A stretch of DNA of 11,615 nucleotides from Nitrospirota bacterium (GTDB taxonomy: Bacteria; Nitrospirota; JAOUDF01), in assembly GCA_029859385.1 (NCBI GenBank), contig JAOUDF010000062.1, positions 1 to 11,615 of the forward strand, given 5' to 3'. Positions within the stretch are counted from its first letter, which is position 1, and each line of letters begins with the position of its first letter. The position numbers and the translations under genes are program-made. Shown one piece after another: positions 1-7,237 of the stretch. Below the pieces are notes generated by a model. The model ran no database searches. It worked only from the letters and a program-made list of their open reading frames with translations, and was not told the origin of the DNA.

Positions 1-2583
1 GGCTTTATTGTCATCTACTACCATGGCCTGCATCCTCTGAGGGCCGGAGATGGCTTTGAACTCCCTCGGCTGATCAAGAGGCGAGCGGTTGAGCCGGGCG
101 GTAAAGGTAAATCGGCTCCCCTTGCCGGCTTCGCTTTCAGCGGTGATACTTCCGCCCATGAGCGCGACCAGCTTTCTGCAGATACTCAGCCCAAGGCCGG
201 TGCCGCCGTATTTTCTCGTGGTAGAGGTATCTGCCTGGTTGAACATTTGAAAGAGCCCGGCCCTCTGTCCTTCGGTCATCCCTATCCCGGTGTCACTGAC
301 GGTAAAGCTGAGCATGATGTCGTCTGTTGTCTTCCCGCCCTGAACGGTTGTTGCCGCGAGGGCCACTTCACCTCGTTCCGTAAACTTGACGGCGTTACTC
401 AGAAGGTTTATCAGAATCTGCCCCAGCCTCAACGGGTCGCCCTTGAGCACCATCGGTACGTCGTTGTCGACGGAAAGCATGAGTTCAAGCCGTTTTTCCT
501 GGGCCTTGACGGTGACCAGGTTCATGGCGTGGCCCAATACGTCATCCAGATAGAAATCGGCCGACTCCAGTTCCATTTTCCCCGATTCGATCTTCGAAAA
601 ATCGAGAATATCCCCGATAATCTGGAGCAGCGACCGGGCCGAACCCTGTATCTTCGTCACATGGTCCTGCTGTCGCGCGGTGAGTTCCGACTGGAGAAGA
701 AGGCTGCCGAAACCCACCACGGCGGTGAGAGGGGTCCGCAGCTCATGGCTCATGTTGGCGACGAACTCGCTCTTTGCCCGGCTGGCCTCCTCGGCGGCCT
801 CCTTGGCCTCCAGCAGGGCCTTTTCCTGGAGCAGTTTGTCGCTGACGTCCCTGAATATGCCGGTCAGATAGCGACTGCCGCCCAGGACGACCTCGTAGGA
901 GGCAACGTCGGCGAAGAAAGAAGAGCCGTCCTTTCGTTTTATGCGGAGACCCTTTGACTCTCCCCCGCCGACACGGATGTGACGGGCAACCTCCTGCATG
1001 ATAAAGGGCAGGTCCTCCTCAAAGTGCACGTTGACGATGGAAAGGTTCTCTATCTCCTCACGGCTGTAGCCCAGCATCTGGCAGTAGGCTTCGTTCGCCA
1101 TGACAAACCTCAGGGTCTCCATATCGGCCACCACCAGCCCATCCATGGACCTCTCAAAGATGGACCGGAAGCGTTCCTCCGATTCCCTCAGGGCCCGCTG
1201 AATCTCCTTTCTCTCGGTAATATCTCTGACGAAAGTCCAGGTGCCGATAAATTCGCCCTTGTCGTCTTTGAGGAGAAAATGTTTCAATTCCACAGGGAAC
1301 AGCGTGCCATCCTTGCGGATATATTCCTTCTCGTAGACATCGGAATAACCCCTGGGCAGAATCTGTTCCGCCGCAATCCATGCCTCGAAATCGTGCCACC
1401 GTTCAGGAGTAAGCTCGACATAGGCCTTGTTTTTCAGCTCATCGAGGGAATATCCCAGCATATCTTCAAAGGCCCGGTTGCAGTCGATAATCCGTCCCTG
1501 CATGTCCATCTGTACCAGTGCGTCAGTAATGCTTTGGTAGAGTCGCCGATAGTTGGTCTCGCTTGCCTCCAGGTCTTTTGAAACCACCAGATAGCGCTCG
1601 GCTTCAGCCAGGCGGGCTGCCGTCCGCTGACGCTGCCACAAAAGAGTTGTGGCAGCAGCAGCGGCCCCGATAAGCAGGGTGCAGATCAGGATGACCTGAT
1701 ACATTATTCCGTAGAGGGGTGCCATCACCTCCCGGACATCGACCTTGGTAACGATGCCCCAGGGGGTATCCGGTATCGGACGGGTTACGGCAATTACGCG
1801 GACGCCACTGTAGTCAATGCCTTCCATCTCCAGGGAGGCGCCCTGTGCTGCATGGAAAGCCGGGAGGTCAGGCCTCGCCTCGAGGAGAAAGCTTGAAATA
1901 CGGCCAGCCTGTCGTTTCAATGTAGAGAGAAACAGTATCTGGTTGCCCGCTTGTTCGACCAGCAGGATTTCTCCGGACTCGGTCTGGACTGGCCATGATT
2001 CCATAATGGGGGAAAAGAATTCGGCGGCATCGATCGCAAAGATGATGTGGTATATACCGGCTGTCCCGGCAATGGGAGATACCATATGGATGACCGTGCC
2101 ATAGGGTCCCGTGTGAATATCGGACATGGACGCCCTGTCCTGGCCGGCTTGTAACGAAAACCAGTCCTCTTGTCCCGGCCTGATCCTGTCGTCGTCGGTA
2201 CTGGAAAGAAGTATGCGGCCATCCCCGGTGCAGATAAGGATAGCCTTGTAGCCATAGGCCTGTTCATAGGCTTCCAGCCATTCGGTGGCCTTCTTGCGTT
2301 CTGCGGGGGAGACCGGAGGGCCTGTTCCCGCCATTCTCGACGCCAGTTCAGACAGGTAAGGGGTGGTGCCGAGGACGGTTGCATCGCCGAGCCGTTCCTC
2401 TCTCCAGCTTTTAATCAATGTCACCGTGAGGTCGGCGATCGATATGAGTTGTTTCTGGCTTGTCTGGATGAGCGCCTGGGCGTTATGGCGGTAATAGAAG
2501 TATCCCGCCACGGCGATACCCATGGCAAGAAAAACAAAGACAGCGACAAGGCTGTAAAGGTAGGGCGACTCTCTGTTCTTCAT
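1..2583 (-). CDS. Hybrid sensor histidine kinase (Cache-like sensor, two PAS, HisKA, HATPase, start of receiver), C-terminus cut by window edge
   Basis: Open from ATG at 2583 to the left edge: 861 codons with no stop. A first membrane helix lies at about residues 9-30. A periplasmic region of roughly 260 residues looks like a Cache sensor (for example YGYKAILICTGDGRILLSS). A second helix (about 294-316) includes CTLLIGAAAAATTLLW. PAS 1 starts near residue 345 (YRRLYQSITDALVQMD) and PAS 2 near 468 (ERFRSIFERSMDGLVVAD). The HisKA motif FVANMSHELRTPLTAVVGF puts the phospho-accepting histidine at 613. ATPase boxes follow: N box (QILINLLSNAVKF, about 722), G1 (VSDTGIGM, about 763) and G2 (GGTGLGLSI, about 793). 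The last residues, MVVDDNKA, are the first strand and acidic pair of a receiver domain, so I call it a hybrid kinase. It autophosphorylates at the inner membrane in response to an unknown ligand. The start has no clear Shine-Dalgarno. It diverges from the hydrogenase operon with a 124-base gap; regulation of that operon is possible but unproven. Confidence 0.93.
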   Translation of the reverse strand, partial: MKNRESPYLYSLVAVFVFLAMGIAVAGYFYYRHNAQALIQTSQKQLISIADLTVTLIKSWREERLGDATVLGTTPYLSELASRMAGTGPPVSPAERKKATEWLEAYEQAYGYKAILICTGDGRILLSSTDDDRIRPGQEDWFSLQAGQDRASMSDIHTGPYGTVIHMVSPIAGTAGIYHIIFAIDAAEFFSPIMESWPVQTESGEILLVEQAGNQILFLSTLKRQAGRISSFLLEARPDLPAFHAAQGASLEMEGIDYSGVRVIAVTRPIPDTPWGIVTKVDVREVMAPLYGIMYQVILICTLLIGAAAAATTLLWQRQRTAARLAEAERYLVVSKDLEASETNYRRLYQSITDALVQMDMQGRIIDCNRAFEDMLGYSLDELKNKAYVELTPERWHDFEAWIAAEQILPRGYSDVYEKEYIRKDGTLFPVELKHFLLKDDKGEFIGTWTFVRDITERKEIQRALRESEERFRSIFERSMDGLVVADMETLRFVMANEAYCQMLGYSREEIENLSIVNVHFEEDLPFIMQEVARHIRVGGGESKGLRIKRKDGSSFFADVASYEVVLGGSRYLTGIFRDVSDKLLQEKALLEAKEAAEEASRAKSEFVANMSHELRTPLTAVVGFGSLLLQSELTARQQDHVTKIQGSARSLLQIIGDILDFSKIESGKMELESADFYLDDVLGHAMNLVTVKAQEKRLELMLSVDNDVPMVLKGDPLRLGQILINLLSNAVKFTERGEVALAATTVQGGKTTDDIMLSFTVSDTGIGMTEGQRAGLFQMFNQADTSTTRKYGGTGLGLSICRKLVALMGGSITAESEAGKGSRFTFTARLNRSPLDQPREFKAISGPQRMQAMVVDDNKA

Positions 2584-2673
2584 GGATTAATAAATCTTTA
2601 ATTTCATTGGAAAATAGACAAGTTATGATTCAATATACCATACTCGCTGCTGTTTGCTCCGGCAGGACTATCC

Positions 2674-2701
2674 TTGACTTCAGCCTGTCCACAGGTATCC
2701 T
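2674..2701 (+). promoter_or_regulatory. Candidate sigma70-type promoter for the hydrogenase operon
   Basis: TTGACT (2674-2679) and TATCCT (2696-2701) are separated by 16 bases. Transcription would start about six bases after the second box, at or next to the ATG at 2708, giving a leaderless or nearly leaderless mRNA. This fits the absence of any Shine-Dalgarno before the candidate starts at 2708, 2720 and 2741. A second weaker pair, TAGACA (2615-2620) and CATACT (2639-2644) with an 18-base spacer, would give a leader of nearly 60 bases. The 2584-2707 gap must also hold the promoter of the divergent kinase; I see no convincing one. This is motif matching by eye only. Confidence 0.35.
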
Positions 2702-2707
2702 GTACCT

Positions 2708-3856
2708 ATGCGCAACCTTATGGAACAGCCCCAAAAAGCCATGGCGGCGACCCTGGATCATGCCGGGATCGACCGGCTCATGCAGGCTCTTTGTGCCCAT
2801 GGGTACGAGGTTATTGGCCCTGCGGTGCGCGACCAGGCTATCCTCTACGATACCATCTTCTCCGTTGCTGATCTTCCCGTCGGTTGGACCGACGAGCAGG
2901 ACGGCGGCCTTTACCGTCTGAAACGTCGTGATGACGACGCCCTCTTCGGCTACGCCGTGGGCCCGCACTCCTGGAAAAAGTACCTTTTCCCGCCCAGGGC
3001 GAGGCTCTGGCAGGCACAACGGACCGACGACGGTTTCCAGATAGAAAGTAAAGCCGAACCTGCTCCGCGCTATGCCTTTTTCGGGGTGCGGCCGTGCGAC
3101 CTGCATGCCATCGAGATACAGGACCGGGTATTCCTTGACGGCGATCACGTCGATGACATCTACAAGGCCCGCCGTGACAACGCGTTCATCATTGCCGTCA
3201 ACTGCGGGCACGCGGCGAGTACCTGCTTCTGTGTGTCGATGGGGACAGGGCCGGGGGCCGACTCCGGCTACGACCTTGTGCTCACCGAGGTGCTTGAGGG
3301 GAGTGCCCACTACTTTCTTGTCGAGACGGGGAGTGCGCGAGGAGTGGAGCTTCTGGCCGATATCCCGCACCGGGAGGCGACATCGACGGAAATCAGCGCC
3401 GCCCGGCAAGTGGTATCGGATACCGCCGCCGGGATGGGGCGGACGCTGGATACCACCGGAATCAAGGAGCACCTTTACGCCAATTACGAGCACTCCCGCT
3501 GGGAAGAGGTGGCGACCCGCTGCCTCTCCTGCGCCAACTGCACCATGGTCTGCCCGACCTGCTTCTGCTCCACGGTGGAGGATGTCACCGACCTTACCGG
3601 TGAGCATGCCGAGCGGTGGCGGCGGTGGGACTCATGCTTCACCATGGACCACTCCTATATCCACGGCGGCAGCGTCCGCTCGTCGACCATGTCGCGCTAT
3701 CGGCAGTGGATGACCCACAAGCTGGCCACATGGATCGACCAGTTCGGGACGTCGGGCTGCGTGGGGTGCGGTCGCTGCATTACCTGGTGCCCGGTGGGGA
3801 TTGATATTACGAAAGAGGTTGAATCCATAAGGAGGGAGACCCATGGAAACCCTTGA
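2708..3856 (+). CDS. hydB: Group 3b [NiFe] hydrogenase beta subunit, iron-sulfur protein (HydB type)
   Basis: 382 residues, matching the HydB/AsrA-type iron-sulfur subunit family. The C-terminal third carries two ferredoxin-like [4Fe-4S] motifs: RCLSCANCTMVCP (C272, C275, C278, C282) and GCVGCGRCITWCP (C351, C354, C357, C361). The middle has the family segments GVRPCDLHAI (C130) and NCGHAASTCFC (C166, C173, C175). There is no signal peptide, so it is cytoplasmic. It should pass electrons between the FAD subunit HydG and another donor or acceptor, as in Pyrococcus furiosus sulfhydrogenase, whose operon has the same order beta-gamma-delta-alpha. An in-frame stop at 2675-2677 means translation cannot begin upstream of the ATG at 2708. 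ATGs at 2708, 2720 and 2741 all lack a Shine-Dalgarno, so the exact start is uncertain; I took the first. The gene ends 14 bases inside the next one. Confidence 0.9.
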   Translation: MRNLMEQPQKAMAATLDHAGIDRLMQALCAHGYEVIGPAVRDQAILYDTIFSVADLPVGWTDEQDGGLYRLKRRDDDALFGYAVGPHSWKKYLFPPRARLWQAQRTDDGFQIESKAEPAPRYAFFGVRPCDLHAIEIQDRVFLDGDHVDDIYKARRDNAFIIAVNCGHAASTCFCVSMGTGPGADSGYDLVLTEVLEGSAHYFLVETGSARGVELLADIPHREATSTEISAARQVVSDTAAGMGRTLDTTGIKEHLYANYEHSRWEEVATRCLSCANCTMVCPTCFCSTVEDVTDLTGEHAERWRRWDSCFTMDHSYIHGGSVRSSTMSRYRQWMTHKLATWIDQFGTSGCVGCGRCITWCPVGIDITKEVESIRRETHGNP

Positions 3857-4319
3857 GTCAATCCTGAAAGACCACCCGTTCTTCCGCGGGCTTGAACCCC
3901 ACTATCTCGCCCTCGTGGTTGGTTGTGCGGCCAACGTGGTTTTTAAAGAGGGACAAGTTCTCTTTCGCGAAGGGGAGGAGGCGAACCTCTTCTACGTGGT
4001 GCGCCACGGGAGGATCGCGCTGGAATTGACCTCTCCCGAACGGGGGGCGCTCACCGTGCAGACCGTGGGCGACGGCGAGATACTGGGCTGGTCGTGGCTC
4101 ATTCCGCCGTATCACTGGCACTACACGGCGCGGGCGGTGGAGGAGACGCGGGCCATTACCCTTGACGGCAAGTGCCTGCGCGGCAAGTGTGAGGAAGACC
4201 ATCATCTAGGGTATGAACTTCTCAAGAGGTTCGCCCATATCATGGAAGAGCGGCTCAAGGCGACGCAGGTGCAGCTTCTCGATGTCTACTGTCCTCATCC
4301 CCCGGAGAAGAAGGTATGA
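3843..4319 (+). CDS. Stand-alone cyclic nucleotide-binding-fold (Crp-like N-domain) protein within the hydrogenase operon
   Basis: 158 residues, a single cNMP-binding domain and no helix-turn-helix, so not a complete Crp/Fnr regulator. Family features: HPFFRGLEPHYLALV at the N-terminus (residues 11-25), VLFREGEEANLFYVVRHG (39-56) and a C-terminal helix (about 122-147). Where Crp proteins have the phosphate-binding cassette, this protein has G78-E79 and then LGWSWLIPPYHWHYTARA (81-98). The usual Arg before Ser/Thr-Ala appears replaced by Tyr94, so ordinary cAMP binding is doubtful. Cysteines are at 28, 111, 116 and 150; a metal or redox role is speculative. A strong Shine-Dalgarno (AAGGAGGGA, 3831-3839) sets the ATG, which lies inside the end of hydB. 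The stop overlaps the next start (ATGA). I recall similar proteins with a GWSWL-PPY motif near hydrogenase genes but could not check. A role as assembly or regulatory partner of the enzyme is an inference. Confidence 0.88.
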   Translation: METLESILKDHPFFRGLEPHYLALVVGCAANVVFKEGQVLFREGEEANLFYVVRHGRIALELTSPERGALTVQTVGDGEILGWSWLIPPYHWHYTARAVEETRAITLDGKCLRGKCEEDHHLGYELLKRFAHIMEERLKATQVQLLDVYCPHPPEKKV

Positions 4320-5161
4320 CGGGACCGTGCGCCTTATCTCACGGACCGATGCATCCAAGCCGCTACGAGGTTAGTCGGATACAGCGGGAGACCAACGACG
4401 TCTTTACGTTGGAGTTGGAGCCTGTGGACGGTGACGGGTTCTCCTTCGGCCCCGGCCAGTTCACCATGCTCTATGTCTTCGGCATGGGGGAGGCGCCCAT
4501 CTCCATCAGCGGCGACCCGGCCAATGGCGCAAAGCTGGTACACACCATCCGCTCCGTGGGGACGGTGACCGGGGCGATGGACAAGCTGAAAAAGGGCGAT
4601 ATCCTCGGTGTCCGTGGCCCCTTCGGTACGCCGTGGCCCATGGAAGAGGCGGCTGGAAGGGATGTCGTGCTGGCGGCTGGCGGCATAGGCCTTGCCCCGC
4701 TCCGGCCGGTGCTCTACCAAATAATGGCCGACCGGCAGCGGTTCGGAAAGGTTGTCCTTCTCTACGGTACCCGGACGCCGGAAGATATTCTTTTCCGGGA
4801 CGAACTCGAAGAATGGCGCGGCCGCATGGATATGGAGGTTGAAGTGACCGTCGACCGTGCCGGTGTCGACTGGCGGGGCAACGTGGGGGTGGTGACGACC
4901 CTTCTCCCGCGCACAGTCTTCGATCCGGTGAATACCATCGCCATGCTCTGCGGGCCCGAAGTGATGATGCGGTTCATGATCGCCGACCTCATGAAGCGGG
5001 GTGTCCTTGCGGAGGCGATCTACCTTTCCATGGAGCGGAACATGAAGTGCGGCATCGGCATGTGCGGCCATTGCCAGTTCGGGCCGTATTTTGTCTGCAA
5101 GGACGGGCCGGTGTTCCGATATGACAAGGTCAGGTGGCTGCTGGGGGTGAGGGAGATATGA
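4316..5161 (+). CDS. hydG: Group 3b [NiFe] hydrogenase gamma subunit, FAD/NAD(P)-binding oxidoreductase (HydG type)
   Basis: 281 residues with ferredoxin-NADP reductase-like architecture. The FAD domain covers about residues 15-105, with FGPGQF (44-49), PISIS (61-65) and GVRGPFG (98-104). The NAD(P) domain follows, with AAGGIGLAPL (120-129), LLYGTRTPEDILF (148-160) and CGPEVMM (212-218). The C-terminus binds an iron-sulfur cluster through C245, C250, C253 and C261 (CGIGMCGHC then C), the pattern of the [2Fe-2S] site in dihydroorotate dehydrogenase PyrK and sulfhydrogenase gamma. It should exchange hydride with NAD(P)(H) in the cytoplasm and pass electrons to the hydrogenase clusters. The start ATG overlaps the preceding stop and is preceded by GGAGAAGAAGG, so I prefer it to the internal ATG at 4349. 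The name follows Pyrococcus usage and is not the [FeFe]-hydrogenase maturase also called HydG. Confidence 0.92.
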   Translation: MTGPCALSHGPMHPSRYEVSRIQRETNDVFTLELEPVDGDGFSFGPGQFTMLYVFGMGEAPISISGDPANGAKLVHTIRSVGTVTGAMDKLKKGDILGVRGPFGTPWPMEEAAGRDVVLAAGGIGLAPLRPVLYQIMADRQRFGKVVLLYGTRTPEDILFRDELEEWRGRMDMEVEVTVDRAGVDWRGNVGVVTTLLPRTVFDPVNTIAMLCGPEVMMRFMIADLMKRGVLAEAIYLSMERNMKCGIGMCGHCQFGPYFVCKDGPVFRYDKVRWLLGVREI

Positions 5162-5934
5162 AGCGAAAACCCAAACTCGCCGTCTGGAAGTTCGCCTCCT
5201 GCGACGGCTGCCAGCTCTCCCTCTTGGATTGTGAGGACGAGCTGCTCGCCATCGCCGGGGAGATGGAGATCGCCTACTTTCTCGAAGCATCGCGCGCTAC
5301 GGCTGAAGGCCCCTACGACCTTTCGCTGGTCGAGGGTTCGGTCACCACGCCCCATGACGCCGATCGGATCAGGGAGGTACGGCGGATGTCGAAGACCCTC
5401 GTTACCATCGGGGCCTGCGCCACGGCAGGCGGCATTCAGACCTTGCGCAACTTTAAAGACGTAAACGATTTTGTCTCCCTCGTCTATGCCGAGCCGCGCT
5501 ATATTGACACCCTGGCCCAGTCGACGCCCATATCGAGCCATGTGAAGGTCGACTTCGAACTACAGGGGTGCCCCATCAACAAGCTGCAACTGGTAGAGGT
5601 GCTCAGCGCCTTCCTCTTCGGCAGGAAACCGAATGTCCCGCCCCACAGCGTCTGCATCGAGTGCAAGCTCAAGGGGGTGGTCTGCGTCATGGTGGCCCAC
5701 GGCACGCCCTGCCTCGGGCCGGTGACCCATGCGGGGTGCGGGGCGCTCTGCCCCTCGTACAACCGGGGGTGTTTTGGCTGCTACGGCCCGAAGGAGACGC
5801 CGAATACGGCGTCGCTTGCCCAATGGCTTGCGGGCACGGGGGTAACGGACGACGAGATCATGCGGGTGTTCCGCACCTTCAACGGCTGGAGTGAGCCGTT
5901 TAGAAAAGAGAGCGAGGCCCATGAGCGGCGATGA
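5158..5934 (+). CDS. hydD: Group 3b [NiFe] hydrogenase delta (small) subunit (HydD type)
   Basis: 258 residues from ATG 5158, which overlaps the hydG stop (ATGA) and follows GAGGGAG. A GTG at 5134 in the same frame would add eight residues but lacks support. Proximal [4Fe-4S] ligands: C15 and C18 (SCDGCQLSLLD), C87 (GACATAGG) and C138 (GCPINK). Eight or more further cysteines lie between 166 and 208 (C166, C169, C176, C185, C194, C198, C205, C208), enough for two more [4Fe-4S] clusters as in F420-, methyl viologen- and NADP-linked group 3 enzymes. There is no twin-arginine signal, which separates it from periplasmic group 1 small subunits and indicates a cytoplasmic enzyme. It relays electrons between the NiFe site in HydA and the HydG/HydB module. 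The 3' end overlaps hydA by 14 bases. Confidence 0.94.
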   Translation: MKRKPKLAVWKFASCDGCQLSLLDCEDELLAIAGEMEIAYFLEASRATAEGPYDLSLVEGSVTTPHDADRIREVRRMSKTLVTIGACATAGGIQTLRNFKDVNDFVSLVYAEPRYIDTLAQSTPISSHVKVDFELQGCPINKLQLVEVLSAFLFGRKPNVPPHSVCIECKLKGVVCVMVAHGTPCLGPVTHAGCGALCPSYNRGCFGCYGPKETPNTASLAQWLAGTGVTDDEIMRVFRTFNGWSEPFRKESEAHERR

Positions 5935-7213
5935 CAAGACACTGAAGGTGAACTACCTGGCCCGGGTGGAAGGGGAGGGCGGCATAAAGGTCGCGATAAA
6001 GGACGGCCGTGTGACGGAGGTGAACCTCAATATCTTCGAGCCGCCCCGGTTTTTCGAGGCCTTCCTGCGCGGTAGAAAGTTCACCGAGGCGCCCGACATC
6101 ACGGCGCGCATCTGCGGCATCTGCCCCGTGGCCTATCAGATGAGTTCCATCCATGCCATGGAGCAGGCCTGCGGCGTGATCGTCGATGGCCCGTTGCGCG
6201 AGCTTCGGCGGCTCCTCTACTGCGGCGAATGGATCGAGAGCCACGCCCTGCATGTCTACCTGCTGCATGCCCCCGATTTCCTCGGGTACGAGGACGCGCT
6301 TCAGATGTCGAAAGACCATCGGGAGGTAGTCCAGCAAGGTCTGCAACTGAAGAAGGCGGGGAACGAGATCGTCTCCCTCATTGGCGGTCGCGAGATTCAC
6401 CCCATCAATGTGCGGGTGGGAGGGTTCTACCGGGTGCCGACCAGGCAGGAGCTGGCGCCATTGGCCGAGAAGCTGAAGTGGGCAAGGGACGCGGCCCTGG
6501 AGACGGTCAGGTTTACGGCGACCCTGCCGTTTCCCGAGTTCGAGCATGAATACGAGTTCGTGGCCCTGCGGCACCCTGATGAGTATCCCTTCAACGAGGG
6601 GCGCATCGTGTCAAACAAGGGATTGGATATCGACATAAACGATTACGAAGAGCACTTTGTGGAAGAGCACGTGGAGCGCTCCAACGCCCTGCATTCGGTG
6701 AAAAAAGATGGCGGGATCTATTTCGTGGGGCCGCTGGCGCGCTACAGCCTCAACTTCGACCGACTCACCCCCACGGCGCAACAGGCGGCCAAAGAAGCAG
6801 GGCTGGGCCCGGTCTGCAAAAATCCGTTCAGGAGTATCATCGTGCGGAGTGTGGAGACGCTCTATGCCTGCGAAGAGGCGCTTCGCATCATCGAAGGGTA
6901 CGAGCCGCCGGAGCGGCCCTTTGTTGACGTGACTCCCCGGGAAGGGGTCGGCTACGGCTGCACTGAGGCGCCCCGGGGCATCCTCTACCACCGCTACCGG
7001 ATCGACGCGGACGGCATCATTCAGGATGCGAAGATCGTCCCGCCGACCTCCCAGAACCAGCGGATCATCGAGGACGACCTCTTCCGTTTTGCCTCGGCCC
7101 ATGCGTCGCTGCCCACGGACGAACTTACCCGCCGCTGCGAGCAGGCGGTGCGCAACTACGACCCCTGCATCTCCTGCGCGACGCACCTGCTCAAGGTCGA
7201 GGTGGAAAAGTAG
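5921..7213 (+). CDS. hydA: Group 3b [NiFe] hydrogenase alpha (large, catalytic) subunit (HydA type)
   Basis: 430 residues from ATG 5921, inside the end of hydD; GAGAGCGAGG lies just upstream. The in-frame GTG at 5891 would add ten unlikely residues. The NiFe ligands are intact: RICGICPVAY (C65, C68) and DPCISCATH (C416, C419, H422). RVEGEGG near the N-terminus (E17) and GREIHPINVRVGGFYRVP are typical of the family. It activates H2 at the NiFe(CN)2CO centre. Group 3b enzymes are cytoplasmic, reversible and usually NADP-linked, and some also reduce polysulfide. Eight residues (LLKVEVEK) follow His422. Related precursors are trimmed after this motif by a dedicated endopeptidase once nickel is inserted, so that step is expected here too. 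No such protease or hyp gene is in the window. It is the last gene of the operon, and its stop sits inside a palindrome shared with the converging gene. Confidence 0.95.
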   Translation: MSGDDKTLKVNYLARVEGEGGIKVAIKDGRVTEVNLNIFEPPRFFEAFLRGRKFTEAPDITARICGICPVAYQMSSIHAMEQACGVIVDGPLRELRRLLYCGEWIESHALHVYLLHAPDFLGYEDALQMSKDHREVVQQGLQLKKAGNEIVSLIGGREIHPINVRVGGFYRVPTRQELAPLAEKLKWARDAALETVRFTATLPFPEFEHEYEFVALRHPDEYPFNEGRIVSNKGLDIDINDYEEHFVEEHVERSNALHSVKKDGGIYFVGPLARYSLNFDRLTPTAQQAAKEAGLGPVCKNPFRSIIVRSVETLYACEEALRIIEGYEPPERPFVDVTPREGVGYGCTEAPRGILYHRYRIDADGIIQDAKIVPPTSQNQRIIEDDLFRFASAHASLPTDELTRRCEQAVRNYDPCISCATHLLKVEVEK

Positions 7214-7237
7214 GAGCAATTCATGAATTGCCCCTAC
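7210..7237. terminator. Near-perfect palindrome between convergent genes; likely terminator, possibly a REP-like element
   Basis: Arms GTAGGAGCAATTC (7210-7222) and GAATTGCCCCTAC (7225-7237) flank a two-base centre. The only imperfection is A7215 opposite C7232. In the minus-strand transcript this is a G-U wobble, so that hairpin is fully paired and is followed by UUUU: a reasonable intrinsic terminator for the SRPBCC gene. The plus-strand transcript has one A-C mismatch and no U-run. The stops of hydA (7211-7213) and of the SRPBCC gene (7234-7236) both lie in the arms. The shape resembles short palindromic REP-type repeats found in many copies per genome; one copy here cannot establish that. 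Confidence 0.65.

Noticed and set aside
247..1581. Plus-strand open frames opposite the left kinase
   Set aside because: They mirror the PAS and HisKA coding sequence, which has a continuous frame with all kinase boxes.
2630..3607. 325-codon open frame on the minus strand across hydB
   Set aside because: It is antisense to a clearly conserved iron-sulfur subunit, has no family motif, and is explained by the GC-rich codon pattern of hydB.
3843..4319. Calling the cNMP-fold gene a Crp/Fnr transcription factor
   Set aside because: It ends after the effector domain and its helix; there is no room for a helix-turn-helix, and the overlapping downstream gene is in another frame with intact FAD motifs.
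4334..5290. 318-codon minus-strand open frame across hydG and hydD
   Set aside because: Low-complexity Arg/His/Pro-rich translation, antisense to genes with intact cofactor motifs; a shadow.
2708..7213. Possibility of a respiratory (group 1) or F420-reducing hydrogenase
   Set aside because: The small subunit has no twin-arginine signal, and the FAD/NAD(P) subunit with PyrK-like cluster plus HydB-type subunit fits group 3b; no F420-binding FrhB subunit is seen.
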